NCBI RefSeq assembly: GCF_026072635.1
Contig: NZ_AP023081.1
Location: 6,320,501 to 6,384,500 of the forward strand
DNA from: Pseudomonas solani
Lineage (GTDB): Bacteria; Pseudomonadota; Gammaproteobacteria; Pseudomonadales; Pseudomonadaceae
DNA length: 64,000 bases
Direction of reading: 5' to 3'
Each line of letters opens with the position of its first letter. The first letter of the stretch is position 1. The position numbers and the translations under genes were made by a program. Positions 17,922 to 26,946 of the stretch are shown here, one piece after another. Below the pieces are notes generated by a model. That model saw only the letters and a program-made list of their open reading frames with translations. It searched no databases and was not told the DNA's origin.

Positions 17922-19647
17922 AGTTCGGGGCCCATGGAGAAGTGGATGCGGAAGCCGCCGGGGTCGTCCAGCGCCTTGGCCAGGTCGAGGCGGATCGGCC
18001 CCACCGGCGACACCCAGCGCACGCCGATGCCGGCGCCGGTCTTCATCGCCGCGTTGAGCGAGTCCATGGCGTTGCCGCGGTCGACGAAGGCGGCGATGCG
18101 CCAGCGCTCGGCCACCGGGTATTGGTATTCGGCGCTGCCCACCACCAGGTAGCGACCGCCGACCTTGTTGCCCTGGCGGTCCTCGGGGGACAGGGTCTGG
18201 TAGTCGTAGCCGCGCACACTCTGGTCGCCACCGGCGAAGAAGCGCAGCGACGGCGGGATGGCGCTGAAGTCGGTGGTGGCGATGCCGCCGACCTGGGCCC
18301 GGGCCAGCACCCGGTGCCCGCCGGGCAGGGTGTAGAGCCCCTTGGCCAGGGCGCTGGCGTAGGTCATGTCGGCGTCGGAGAGGATGCCCTCCTTGGCCGC
18401 GCGCAGGTCCACCTGCAGGTGGTAGCCCTGGCTGGGGTCGAGACGGTTGTCGCTGCGGGTGACGCTGTAGCCGATGCCGGGGATGAGGAAGCTGCTGCGC
18501 CCGTCCGGGCTGCCGTCGCCGAAGTCATAGCTCTCCTGCTCCCAGCGCAGGGAGACGACCCGCTGCCAGTCGTCCGGCAGCTTCGATTGCCACTGGGTGC
18601 CGAGGGTGAAGCGGCGGCTCTCGACGTCCACCAGCTGTTCGCGCTGGAAGCCGCTGGTAAAACGCAGGCTGTCGGTCAGCGGCGGGTCGAGGGGAATCTC
18701 GTACCAGGCGCCGACGTTCTGCCGCGACGCGGAGACTTCGGTCTCGGCGCCCAGGCGATGGCCCTGGGGGTTGACCCAATGGCGCGTCCAGTTGGCCCGC
18801 GCGCGCGGCCCGACGTCGGTGGAGAAGCCGACGCCCAGCCCCATGGTGCGCGGCTTCACCGCGCTGAGCTGGACCTTGACCGGTATCCGCCGGCCCTCCC
18901 CGGGTCGGGCAGGGCATCCACCCGCACCTCGTCGAAGTAGCCGCTGGCCTGGAGGTTCTGGTTGAGCTTGGCCACCAGGTCGGCGTCGTAGGGGGTGTTG
19001 GCGGCGAAGGGCACCAGGCGCGCGAGCAGCGCCTCGTCGAAAGGGGTATCGCCCTGGAAGCTGACCCGGCCCAGGTCGTAGCGCGGACCGCTGGCGTACA
19101 CCAGGTCGATGTCGGCGATGCCGGCGCGGGGGTCGATGTCGAGGCGCTGGGAGAGGAACTTGCCATCGAAGAAGCCGTAGCGCAGGGCCTGGTTCTGGAT
19201 GAGCTTCTTGGCATCTTCATAGGCGCCGTGATTGAGCGGCTGGCCGGGCTGCAGCGCCTTGCTCTGGGGCACGCGGAACGCCTTGAGGACACCCGCTTCG
19301 CCCTCGATGCGCACCTGCACGTTGCGCAGGCGCACGGGTTCGCCGGGCACGACCTCCAGCTGCAGCTTGGGGTCGTTGCCGGGAAGTACACGGCTGTCGA
19401 TCTCCGCCTGGTAGTAGCCGAGGGCCTGGACAGCTTGCTGCGCCTGGTCCTCCGCGGCACGGCGGTAACGCCGCAGGGCGGTTTCATCACGGTCGCCAAG
19501 GCTGCCGATGAAGGCCTCGATATTGGCCTTCACGGCAGCATTGGCGGGGGTCACCTTGACGTCCAGCGAGGCCTTGGCCAGAGCGGTCGAACAGAGACAC
19601 GACAATCCGAGCGCGAGTAGCCCACGCAATCCTTGGCACCAATTCAT
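17918..19647 (-). pseudogene. tamA: TamA outer-membrane protein, apparent -1 frameshift
   Basis: Two frames make one protein. 19647 down to about 18900 encodes a signal peptide (residues 1-24) and the POTRA domains, ending in VDALPDPG. The second frame continues IPVKVQLSAVKPRTMGLGVG and carries the 16-strand BamA-like barrel with the conserved RGYDYQ motif and final FSMGPEL. Adding one G in the GGGG run (plus-strand CCCC, 18898-18901) would restore ...DPGEGRRIPVKVQ... and give 576 residues, the usual TamA length. Both halves are otherwise well conserved, so either this is very recent damage or a sequencing error. It is followed by tamB with ATGA overlap. Confidence 0.9.
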
Positions 19648-19684
19648 TCGCGGGATGCTAGCACGTGTTGCCTACAGTCTCGTC

Positions 19685-20338
19685 CTACGCGTTCGCTTGC
19701 AGCGCCGGCGTCGGATTGGGATGGAAGAACACGTGTTCCAGCACAGGCCCCAGCGCAACCTCGCCGATCTCCTCGTAGCCCTGGCGCTTGTAGAAATCCA
19801 GGTAGCGGGCGTTGCCGGTGTCCAGCACCACGCCCTGGGAGCCGGCGTCCTCGGCGCACCAGTCGTGCAGGGCCTGCAGCAGCTTCTCGCCCAGGTGCTT
19901 GCCCTGGAACTCCGGGTGGATCCCCAGCAGCGGCAATACGTGGTAAGGCCCCGGCGGCAGGCAGGCGAGCACCGCGTCGTGGTACTCCAGGTAGCGCTTG
20001 GTGCAGCGGAAGCCGGTGGTCATCAGCATGCGCAGGCGCCAACCCCAGCTTTCGGTGATGTCCAGCCGGCGTTGCGGCGGTGCGATCAGGGCGATGCCCA
20101 CCAGGCGGTCCTCGATGAGCAGGCCGATGGCCGGCAGGTCTTCGAGGAAATGCTGCTGCACCAGTTCGCGCACCGTGGCGCGCACGCGCTGGTCGTAGCC
20201 GGCGCGCTCGGCCTCGAAGAGGTAGGCGAAGGTGGGTTCGTGGCGATAGGCGTGGTAGAGCAGCGAACGTGCCTCGCGGGCATAGCCGCCGTCGAGCATG
20301 CGGACTTCAACCGGCGCGGTGGGGACGTATCCAGGCAT
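19685..20338 (-). CDS. GNAT-family N-acetyltransferase
   Basis: The 217-residue product has the GNAT acetyl-CoA site in LLGIHPEFQGKHLGEKLL (Q-G-K-H-L-G version of the P-loop) at about 135-150 and the C-terminal 'NARYLDFYKRQGYEEIG' motif typical of the fold. The substrate is not deducible. It lies 37 bases upstream of tamA on the same strand and may share its transcript. The same order (acetyltransferase between tamA and xthA) is what I recall for Pseudomonas aeruginosa. Confidence 0.88.
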   Translation of the reverse strand: MPGYVPTAPVEVRMLDGGYAREARSLLYHAYRHEPTFAYLFEAERAGYDQRVRATVRELVQQHFLEDLPAIGLLIEDRLVGIALIAPPQRRLDITESWGWRLRMLMTTGFRCTKRYLEYHDAVLACLPPGPYHVLPLLGIHPEFQGKHLGEKLLQALHDWCAEDAGSQGVVLDTGNARYLDFYKRQGYEEIGEVALGPVLEHVFFHPNPTPALQANA

Positions 20339-20472
20339 TCACGGTGACCTCGTTTGTTATGTGGTTATCAGGCCCACAGGCAAGGTAGCACCGCCCCCAG
20401 GGCCTCGCCACACGGGTGGCAGGGCGTGCCGACGATGGGCTAGGATCGGCGTTTTTCCAGGATGGCTCCGTC

Positions 20473-21285
20473 ATGAAGATCGTTTCTTTCAATATCAACG
20501 GCCTGCGTGCCCGTCCTCACCAGCTCGAAGCGCTGATCGCCAAACACCAGCCGGACGTCATCGGCCTGCAGGAAACCAAGGTCTCCGACGACCAGTTCCC
20601 CGAGGCGGATATCCGCAAGCTCGGCTACCACGTGCACTACCACGGGCAGAAGGGCCACTACGGTGTCGCCCTGCTCTCGCGCCAGGAGCCGCTGTCCCTG
20701 CACAAGGGCTTCCCCAACGACGACGACGAGTCCCAGCGCCGCTTCATCTACGGCACCTTCGCCGATGAACAGGGCAACCCGGTGACGGTGATGAACGGCT
20801 ACTTCCCCCAGGGCGAGAGCCGCGACCACCCGACCAAGTTCCCGGCCAAGCAACGCTTCTACGCCGACCTGCAGGAGCTGCTGCTGGGCAACTTCAAGCC
20901 GGATCAGCCGCTGGTGGTGATGGGCGACATCAACATCTCGCCGGAAGACTGCGACATCGGTATCGGCGAGGAGAACCGCAAGCGCTGGCTGAAGACCGGC
21001 AAGTGCAGCTTCCTTCCGGAAGAGCGCGAGTGGCTGGCGACCCTGAAGAGCTGGGGCCTGGTGGACAGCTTCCGCCACCTCAACCCCGAGGTGAACGACC
21101 GCTTCAGCTGGTTCGACTACCGCAGCCGCGGCTTCGAGGACGACCCCAAGCGCGGCCTGCGCATCGATGTGATCCTCGCCACCAGCCCGCTGCAGGCACG
21201 GATCAAGGACGCCGGCATCGACTACGACCTGCGCGGCATGGAGAAACCCTCCGACCACGCGCCGATCTGGCTGGAACTGAGCTGA
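20473..21285 (+). CDS. xthA: Exodeoxyribonuclease III
   Basis: The 270-residue enzyme begins MKIVSFNINGLRAR and carries the hallmark residues of the AP endonuclease/exonuclease III family: Glu in LQETKV, the GDINISPED motif, and the C-terminal KPSDHAPIW with the catalytic Asp-His. It cuts 5' to abasic sites and degrades duplex DNA from 3' ends in base-excision repair. An upstream in-frame start at 20416 is ignored because the family starts at this methionine. A strong terminator follows. Confidence 0.97.
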   Translation: MKIVSFNINGLRARPHQLEALIAKHQPDVIGLQETKVSDDQFPEADIRKLGYHVHYHGQKGHYGVALLSRQEPLSLHKGFPNDDDESQRRFIYGTFADEQGNPVTVMNGYFPQGESRDHPTKFPAKQRFYADLQELLLGNFKPDQPLVVMGDINISPEDCDIGIGEENRKRWLKTGKCSFLPEEREWLATLKSWGLVDSFRHLNPEVNDRFSWFDYRSRGFEDDPKRGLRIDVILATSPLQARIKDAGIDYDLRGMEKPSDHAPIWLELS

Positions 21286-21314
21286 TCGCGCCGGGTTTCC
21301 TGGCAATCAGGCAC

Positions 21315-21344
21315 AAAAAAGCCCATCTCGCGATGGGCTTTTTG
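21315..21344. terminator. Bidirectional Rho-independent terminator
   Basis: AGCCCATC (21320-21327), loop TCGC, GATGGGCT (21332-21339), with an A-run before and T-run after. It serves both xthA and the convergent YegP-like gene. Confidence 0.95.
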
Positions 21345-21357
21345 CTATCCGCCGGGC

Positions 21358-21684
21358 TTAGGCCAGCTCGACCTTGGGCGTGGTGCCGAGGGTCATGATC
21401 CTTTCGATGGCGGCGTCGAGGGTCGGCTCCGAATCGTAGAGGTGGCTTTCGAGGATCACCTCGCGACCGGCCTTGAGGCGGAAGTAGTTCTTGCCACCCG
21501 TGGCCATGCGGCGCTCATAGCGCTCCTCATTGGCGCAGTGGTTGCGGAACAGCGCGATGGCACTTTCGGCGCTGTCCCGGCAGGGGTAGCGGCCGCTTTG
21601 CAGCACGACCTGCGCCTCCCGGGTCTTCAGGCGGAAGCGATATTCACCGTTACCGTACTTCTTCAGCTCGAACCAGCCAGCCAT
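21358..21684 (-). CDS. YegP-family DUF1508 protein
   Basis: The 108-residue protein contains two DUF1508 repeats: residues about 1-55 (ELKKYGNGEYRFRLK, then SGRYPCRDSAESAIALFRNH) and about 56-105 (GGKNYFRLKAGREVILES, then YDSEPTLDAAIERIM). TAAGGAG lies 6 bases before the chosen ATG; the frame extends to 21804 but that part is not family-like. Function unknown; some relatives are stress-induced. Confidence 0.88.
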   Translation of the reverse strand: MAGWFELKKYGNGEYRFRLKTREAQVVLQSGRYPCRDSAESAIALFRNHCANEERYERRMATGGKNYFRLKAGREVILESHLYDSEPTLDAAIERIMTLGTTPKVELA

Positions 21685-21982
21685 TTCCAACTCCTTAGTC
21701 ACAGATGGATGCCCCAAAAAGCGGGGCTTGGTGCCTGGCACAGGCGGACGAGGGACGCTTGAGCTTCCTTGCCTGCCGCCCGGCCAGACAAAGTTGCGAA
21801 CCATACCGATGGCCGCGCGAGCGGTATGTCGGGGTGCCCGGGCAGCCGTCGTAGGCCCTGGTCCATACGCGGGGCGGGAAAGGTCCCGAGGCCCATTGCA
21901 GAGCGCTTTGTAATATCTCCGTCACCTCGCTGACTTAATCTCGCGGCACTTCCCAGTCACCCCTAGCGATAAGGCCCGCCGC

Positions 21983-23356
21983 ATGATGCGCGACCTCAGT
22001 GAACGAGATATCTGGAGCCGGACCCTCAGCATGCTGCTGCTCGGTTTCGTCTGCTACGCCCTGCCCTGGTCGGTGTTCGCCGCCCTGCCCCTGCCCGCCG
22101 ACAAGAGCCCGGCATTGCGCATCCAGGGCTCCAACACCATCGGCGCCAAGCTCGGCCCGGCGCTGGTGCGCGGCCTGATGGAAGAGGAAGGCCTGGGCGG
22201 CATCCGCCAGGAGCCCGGTACCCAGGAAAACGAAGTGCAATTGGTGGGCCGCGCGCCCAACGGCCGCGACGTGCGCATCACCGTGGCCGCCCACGGCTCG
22301 GGCACCGGCTTCGTCGCGATCAAGGACGGCAGCGCCGACCTGGCCGCCGCCTCGCGCCCGATCAAGGACGCCGAAGCCACCGACCTCTCGGTGTTCGGCG
22401 ACCTGAAGAGCCGCTACGGCGAGCACGTGATCGCCATCGACGGCCTGGCCATCATCGTCAACCCGAGCAACACCCTGGCCAGCCTCGGCACCGAGCAACT
22501 GGCACGCATCTTCGCCGGCGAGGTGAAGACCTGGGAGGAGATCGGCGGCAAGGGCGGTGCCATCCACCTGTACGCCCGCGACGACAAGTCCGGCACCTTC
22601 GACACCTTCAAGGAACTGGTGCTGGCCGCCCACGGCAAGAGCCTCGCCGCCAGCGCCAAGCGCTTCGAATCCAACGACAAGCTCTCCGAAGCCGTCAGCG
22701 CCGACGCCGCCGGCATCGGCTTCGTCGGCCTCGCCTCGGTGGGCAAGTCCCGCGCCGCCTCCATCGCCGATGGCGAGTCCCAGGCCATGGCGCCGTCGGT
22801 GACGCAGATCGCCACCGAGGACTACCCGCTGTCGCGCCGCCTGTTCTTCTATATGAAGCCCGGCGAGAAGAACCCCTGGGCCCAGGCCCTGGTGCGCTTC
22901 GCCCAAGGCCCGCGCGGCCAGGCCATCGTCGCCCAGACCGGCTTCGTCGCGCAGACGGTGCAGGCGGTGAAGGTCGCCGCCCAGCCCGACATGCCCAAGG
23001 ACTACCAGCAACTGGCCCGCGACGCCCAGCGCCTGTCGGTGAACTTCCGTTTCCAGGAAGGCAGCGCCAACCTCGACAACAAGGCCCTGCGCGACGTGGA
23101 ACGCGTGCTGGACTACCTCAAGGAGAGCGGCAAGCTCTCCAACCAGGTGACCCTGGTGGGCTTCGGCGACCCCAAGGCCGACCCGGGCCGTGCCGCCCTC
23201 CTCTCCAAGCTGCGCGCCATGGCCGTGCGCCGCGAACTGGCCAAGGCCGGTGTGTCCTTCCGCGAGATCACCGGCCTCGGTGACGAGCTGCCGGTGGCCG
23301 CCAACAGCGAGGAAGGCCGCATCAAGAATCGTCGCGTGGAAGTCTGGGTCTACTGA
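21983..23356 (+). CDS. PstS-like phosphate-binding domain fused to an OmpA-like domain
   Basis: The 457-residue product has a signal sequence (about 14-34, ending VFA), a PstS-like periplasmic-binding domain at about 40-330 (QGSNTIGAKLGPAL; the HGSGTGF and ARDDKSGTFDTFK loops resemble phosphate ligands), and a C-terminal OmpA/MotB-type peptidoglycan-binding domain at about 345-457 (VNFRFQEGSANLDNKALRDVERV, ending NRRVEVWV). The fusion suggests a binding protein tethered to the cell wall rather than a free transporter subunit; no Pst permease is nearby. Two adjacent ATGs (21983, 21986) are possible starts. Confidence 0.87.
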   Translation: MMRDLSERDIWSRTLSMLLLGFVCYALPWSVFAALPLPADKSPALRIQGSNTIGAKLGPALVRGLMEEEGLGGIRQEPGTQENEVQLVGRAPNGRDVRITVAAHGSGTGFVAIKDGSADLAAASRPIKDAEATDLSVFGDLKSRYGEHVIAIDGLAIIVNPSNTLASLGTEQLARIFAGEVKTWEEIGGKGGAIHLYARDDKSGTFDTFKELVLAAHGKSLAASAKRFESNDKLSEAVSADAAGIGFVGLASVGKSRAASIADGESQAMAPSVTQIATEDYPLSRRLFFYMKPGEKNPWAQALVRFAQGPRGQAIVAQTGFVAQTVQAVKVAAQPDMPKDYQQLARDAQRLSVNFRFQEGSANLDNKALRDVERVLDYLKESGKLSNQVTLVGFGDPKADPGRAALLSKLRAMAVRRELAKAGVSFREITGLGDELPVAANSEEGRIKNRRVEVWVY

Positions 23357-23504
23357 CCGATCCGACCTTCCGCGTCATGGTCGCCCCTGTCCGGTTCGCT
23401 CCAGACGGGGGCGATTTCTTTGGCTCTATCTACGTTAGCTGTTGTGGTTTTAATGCAAGCGCTCAAGCACGGTGCTTTCCGGGCATTTATGGACTTCTTC
23501 CACC

Positions 23505-23788
23505 TCCACCGCATGGGTTTCGCTTCGCTCTACACCATCCTACGAAAGCCTGTGCGCACCACGTGGCGATGCGCTGGACGAAGAAAGTTGGAGCAGCCGC
23601 CAACGCCCCTCCAGGAGGCCGAACGCAGTCGTTGCGCCGGGGGACGAGCGGCATGGATGCCGCCAGAGGCGCGCCAGGCCATGGATGGCCCATCGCGCCG
23701 GCCCCCAGAGCGGCGATGGAGTGAGGGAACCCGACGCAGTCGGGCCGGATGATGGGGCAAGCCCTTTTGGTTCCTTTTCTGGCGACTG
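23505..23788. repeat. Dispersed intergenic repeat interrupted by IS481
   Basis: After the PstS-like gene, 23357-23504 shows nothing recognisable apart from a possible stem near 23385-23410. From 23510 to 23596 the sequence repeats 14111-14197 (six mismatches in 87). It continues with a low-ORF, C/G-rich block (GGATGCCGCCAGAGGCGCG...) up to the insertion point, and resumes after the element as GAGAAAAGGGACTCGCCCG. Confidence 0.75.
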
Positions 23789-25053
23789 ATGTATAGACCG
23801 AGGACATAGCTGACAGGTGTACGGAGACATGGTTGACACTTTCCGGCGAGCTGCCTTGCCGGGGATCCATACCATGCCTTGGAACACGAGAGACGCCATG
23901 AGCTTGAAAGAGGAATTCATTGCGTTGGCCTTACAGCCTGACAGCAACAGGCGAGAACTGTGCCGACGCTTCGGTATCAGCCCGCAAACGGCTTACAAGT
24001 GGCTTAAGCGATACGAACAGAGCGGGAGAGATGGCCTGCACGAGAAATCCCGCCGGCCGCTCAATAGCCCCAAGCGGACCCCTCCCGCGCTGGAAACGGA
24101 GGTGGTTGCGTTGCGTCAGGCGCATCCTGCGTGGGGCGGACGCAAGATCAGCCATGTCCTTAACTGCGGTATTGCCCCCAGCACTGTGACTAACGTCCTG
24201 CACCGTCATCTGCTGATCCTGCCGCCCGAAAAGGAAGCCAAGAAGCCCTGGCAGCGCTTCGAGCACGAGGCCCCCAATGACCTCTGGCAGATGGATTTCA
24301 AGGGCTACTTTCCGACCCAGCAAGGCCAGTGTCATCCGTTGACGGTTGTGGATGACCATTCCCGCTTCAACCTGGCGATCCAGGCCTGCGCCAATGAGCG
24401 CAAGGAAACGGTTCAGGAAAAGCTGAGCGAAGTCTTCCGCCGCTATGGTTTGCCTGCCCGAATCAACACCGATAACGGCTCCCCTTGGGGCTCGCCACGT
24501 AATCCGGGTGAACTATCCGAGCTGGGTGTTTGGCTGGTCCGGCTGGGCATTCGCCTGAGCTTCAGCCGGCCTTACCATCCACAAACCAATGGCAAAAACG
24601 AGCGCTTTCATCGCGCGCTCAAAGCTGAAGTACTCAAGGGAAAGCACTTTCACGACTTGATCGAAGCCCAGGCTGCTTTCGATCAATGGAGGGAGATCTA
24701 CAACCTTCAACGGCCCCACGAAGCGCTGGGCTATCAGGTTCCCATGGAGCGATACCGCACAAGCCCCTGGCCATTTCCAGAAAAACTGGAGGACTTCGAA
24801 TATGCCCCGGATGACGAAGTGACAAAGGTTTATCACAGCCGATTCCGCTTTAGAAAACACTACTTCCGCATCGCCAAGGGGCTTGCTGGGCACTTGATCG
24901 CTATACGTCCCAGGCCTGAAAGCGAGGCGTTGTACGACGTGTACTTCTGCCATCAATTTCTACGAACTATCGACCTGAACAACCCTGACTACGGACCATA
25001 ATGTGTCAACCATGTCCCCGCACATGTGTCCACCATGTCTCCGGTCTATACAT
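23789..25053 (+). mobile_element. IS481-family insertion sequence, complete
   Basis: The element of about 1265 bases carries one transposase gene and long terminal inverted repeats of about 50 bases. Left end: ATGTATAGACCGAGGACATA...; right end, read on the other strand: ATGTATAGACCGGAGACATG.... Both inverted repeats end internally in GACATGGTTGACAC. The direct repeat GCGACTG flanks it at 23782-23788 and 25054-25060, a likely target duplication. Intact gene and clean ends suggest it may be active. Confidence 0.93.
23874..25001 (+). CDS. IS481-family transposase (DDE)
   Basis: The protein of about 375 residues has an N-terminal helix-turn-helix (ELCRRFGISPQTAYKWLKRYE) and an rve-type DDE catalytic core: Asp in LWQMDFKG, Asp in INTDNGSPWG and Glu in NGKNERFHRALKAE, followed by the C-terminal YQPxxHxRF-like 'KVYHSRFRFRKHYFRI' domain of this family. 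The ATG at 23874 is preferred; 23898 is a second candidate, and the frame upstream to 23817 overlaps the left inverted repeat. No frameshift or stop is seen. Confidence 0.94.
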   Translation: MPWNTRDAMSLKEEFIALALQPDSNRRELCRRFGISPQTAYKWLKRYEQSGRDGLHEKSRRPLNSPKRTPPALETEVVALRQAHPAWGGRKISHVLNCGIAPSTVTNVLHRHLLILPPEKEAKKPWQRFEHEAPNDLWQMDFKGYFPTQQGQCHPLTVVDDHSRFNLAIQACANERKETVQEKLSEVFRRYGLPARINTDNGSPWGSPRNPGELSELGVWLVRLGIRLSFSRPYHPQTNGKNERFHRALKAEVLKGKHFHDLIEAQAAFDQWREIYNLQRPHEALGYQVPMERYRTSPWPFPEKLEDFEYAPDDEVTKVYHSRFRFRKHYFRIAKGLAGHLIAIRPRPESEALYDVYFCHQFLRTIDLNNPDYGP

Positions 25054-25178
25054 GCGACTGAGAAAAGGGACTCGCCCGGGTGGGCGAAACCAGAAGCATC
25101 ACCAGAACTCGGCAATCAGCTGGGCTCAAATCCTCTAGCAACACTTAACGCAGACAGAGCCATTTCTTTTGGCTCAAG

Positions 25179-25243
25179 TGTGGGAGCGGTTTCAACCACG
25201 ATGCCCGGGACGGGACGCTTTTCGCGAATGAATTCGCTCCCAC
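25179..25243. repeat. Intact REPIN
   Basis: GTGTGGGAGCGGTTTCAACC opens and GCGAATGAATTCGCTCCCAC closes the unit; it is the uninterrupted counterpart of the REPIN split by an insertion at 37022/37277. Confidence 0.88.
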
Positions 25244-25329
25244 GGGGATGGCGGCGCTGCGCGCCGCTTGGCGACTGAAGTCGCCCCTACAATCGCCCTT
25301 ACGAATGCCCCACGCCGGACATGACCGAT

Positions 25330-25362
25330 GTGTAGGGTGGAGGTCGCTTTTTACCTCCACCA
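25330..25362. repeat. 33-base palindromic repeat (copy A)
   Basis: GTGTAGGGTGGAGGTCGC followed by TTTTTACCTCCACCA. The exact reverse complement (33/33) occurs at 32655-32687. The arms GGTGGAGGT and ACCTCCACC can form a hairpin. Confidence 0.92.
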
Positions 25363-25652
25363 GACGGAGTCCTGCGCGGCACGTCACCGTGCCTGGAACG
25401 CCGCATCGATGAACCTCGTGGAAGGCCGGGCACCTCGTCCCGGAAAGCACGGCTGAACATTCCCTTCGCACTCCCCGCCCCTTCCGCAGTCGATAACCTT
25501 GACCGCGCGCAATGAAATGAAACGTTGCCGGTTTTACCGGCGACGCCGCTGCGCTAGCCTTCCCTTATGTGACGCCGGGCCCCTCTGACGGTTTGCACCC
25601 GCCATGTCGGAGTCACTGTTGAGCATTCAACACGACAAGCAAGGAGGGGCTC

Positions 25653-26648
25653 ATGTCAGCTCTGCACACGTTCCTGTTCGCCGACTTCCTCGGCACCGCC
25701 ACCTGGCTGTGGCTGGTGTTCCTGGCCATCGTCTTCGGCCTGCTGGTGTTCGACCTCGGCGTCCTGCACCGCGACCAGCATGAAATCGAGATGCGCGAGA
25801 GCCTGCTGCTCTACAGCGGCTACTTCTGCGTGGGCGTCGCCTTCGGCGGCTGGGTCTGGTACGAGCTGGGTTCCCAGGCCGCGCTGGAGTTCTACACCGG
25901 TTTCCTGGTGGAGCAGTCGCTGTCCATGGACAACGTCTTCGTCATGGCGATGATCTTCGGCTTCTTCGCCATCCCCCGCCGCTACCAGCACCGGGTGCTG
26001 TTCTGGGGCATCCTCGGGGTGATCGTGCTGCGCGCGCTGATGATCGGCCTGGGCACCGCGCTGGTGAAAGAGTTCGACTGGATCCTCTACATCTTCGGCG
26101 CCTTCCTGCTGTTCACCGGGGTGAAGATGCTGTTCGCCCGCGAGGACGCCGAGCGCGACCTCTCGCAGAACCCCGTGCTGAAGTTCGTGCGCAAGCACAT
26201 GCGGGTCACCGATGACCTGCACGGCGCGCACTTCTTCGTGCGCCTGCAGAACACCTCCGGGCACCACCTGCTCTGGGCCACCCCGCTGTTCCTCACCCTG
26301 GTGCTGATCGAGCTGGCCGACCTGGTGTTCGCCGTGGACAGCGTGCCGGCGATCTTCTCCATCACCCAGGACCCTTTCATCGTCTACACCTCGAACATCT
26401 TCGCCATCCTCGGCCTGCGCTCGCTGTACTTCGCCCTGGCCGCGCTGATGCACCGCTTCGTCTACCTGAAGTACGCCCTGGCGCTGGTGCTGATCTTCAT
26501 CGGCGGCAAGATCTTCCTGCACGGTTTCATCGGCAAGATTCCCGCGCTGATCTCTCTTGGCGTAACCTTTGGCCTGCTTGCCGGTGGCGTGCTGCTGTCG
26601 CTGTTCAAGACCCGCGACCGCCCCCAGGCTTCATCAGCCGGAGACTGA
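25653..26648 (+). CDS. TerC/Alx-family integral membrane protein
   Basis: The 331-residue protein has about nine membrane helices and the TerC family signature: VFGLLVFDLGVLHR near the N terminus, LVEQSLSMDNVFVMA at about 85-99 and the mirrored IELADLVFAVDSVPAI at about 225-240, each with membrane-embedded acidic residues. Family members (Alx, MeeY/MeeF) export manganese and supply metal to secreted enzymes. A strong AAGGAGGGG lies 7-8 bases before the ATG. No manganese (yybP-ykoY) riboswitch is evident upstream. A small unknown gene follows after 6 bases. Confidence 0.93.
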   Translation: MSALHTFLFADFLGTATWLWLVFLAIVFGLLVFDLGVLHRDQHEIEMRESLLLYSGYFCVGVAFGGWVWYELGSQAALEFYTGFLVEQSLSMDNVFVMAMIFGFFAIPRRYQHRVLFWGILGVIVLRALMIGLGTALVKEFDWILYIFGAFLLFTGVKMLFAREDAERDLSQNPVLKFVRKHMRVTDDLHGAHFFVRLQNTSGHHLLWATPLFLTLVLIELADLVFAVDSVPAIFSITQDPFIVYTSNIFAILGLRSLYFALAALMHRFVYLKYALALVLIFIGGKIFLHGFIGKIPALISLGVTFGLLAGGVLLSLFKTRDRPQASSAGD

Positions 26649-26654
26649 GAATCG

Positions 26655-26861
26655 ATGCGAGACGTGCAGATCGTAGTGCTCGAACAACGGGGTCGAGTGA
26701 TCTGGCAGGTAAAGATGGGACAACGCGGGGTGAGCTTCCACGAGGAGCTCGCCGCGCGCACCTTCGCCGCCCAGCTGCACATGCGCCTGGAGTGGCTGCG
26801 CCAGCAGCGCGACGCCGCGCCGCCCCTTTCTCACGAACCCTCCCTGCCCCACCAGGATTGA
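26655..26861 (+). CDS. Small hypothetical protein downstream of terC
   Basis: This 68-residue ORF starts 6 bases after the terC stop, so it is likely co-transcribed. The sequence begins MRDVQIVVLEQRGRVIWQVK and looks like a small beta-rich soluble protein with a helical second half (LHMRLEWLRQQR). No signal peptide or membrane helix. I do not recognise a family. Coding status rests on position and normal codon use. Confidence 0.55.
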   Translation: MRDVQIVVLEQRGRVIWQVKMGQRGVSFHEELAARTFAAQLHMRLEWLRQQRDAAPPLSHEPSLPHQD

Positions 26862-26885
26862 ATCAGGATTGATTCCAGCCCTCGC

Positions 26886-26916
26886 TTGACCCTCACGCAA
26901 CGTCAGGCCCGAGGAT
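26886..26916 (+). promoter_or_regulatory. MerR-type promoter/operator
   Basis: A TTGACC -35 (26886-26891) and a weak GAGGAT -10 (26911-26916) are spaced by 19 bases, the long spacer typical of MerR-controlled promoters. The spacer contains the dyad CCTCACG-CAA-CGTCAGG (26891-26907). It precedes the MerR-TipAS gene and suggests autoregulation. Confidence 0.6.
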
Positions 26917-26946
26917 GCCGCCAGGCACGCGAGGAGACACAAGGAC

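Larger units (their letters stand above)
25061..25640. other. Repeat-rich intergenic region upstream of terC
   Basis: This region has no convincing gene. It contains the right half of the repeat interrupted by the IS, a REPIN (25179-25243), a further REP-like half GACTGAAGTCGCCCCTACAA ending near 25291, a 33-base palindrome at 25330-25362, and, closer to terC, AT-richer sequence (25505-25525, AATGAAATGAAACGTTGCC) that is the most likely promoter area. Confidence 0.6.

Noticed and set aside
14850..18152. 1100-residue open frame antisense to tamB
   Set aside because: Low-complexity shadow frame without domain similarity; tamB on the other strand is clearly real.
21920..21940. Possible Pho box (CCGTCAC-CTCG-CTGACTT) upstream of the PstS-like gene
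   Set aside because: Only about 9 of 14 informative positions fit the consensus; too weak without more sites.
23490..23950. Small ORFs in the repeat next to IS481
   Set aside because: They cross repeat sequence and the IS boundary, and the same translated stretches arise at 14111-14197 in other contexts; spurious.
25561..25652. Possible manganese (yybP-ykoY) riboswitch upstream of terC
   Set aside because: The conserved internal loops of that aptamer are not found; only ordinary GC-rich sequence and a ribosome-binding site are seen.
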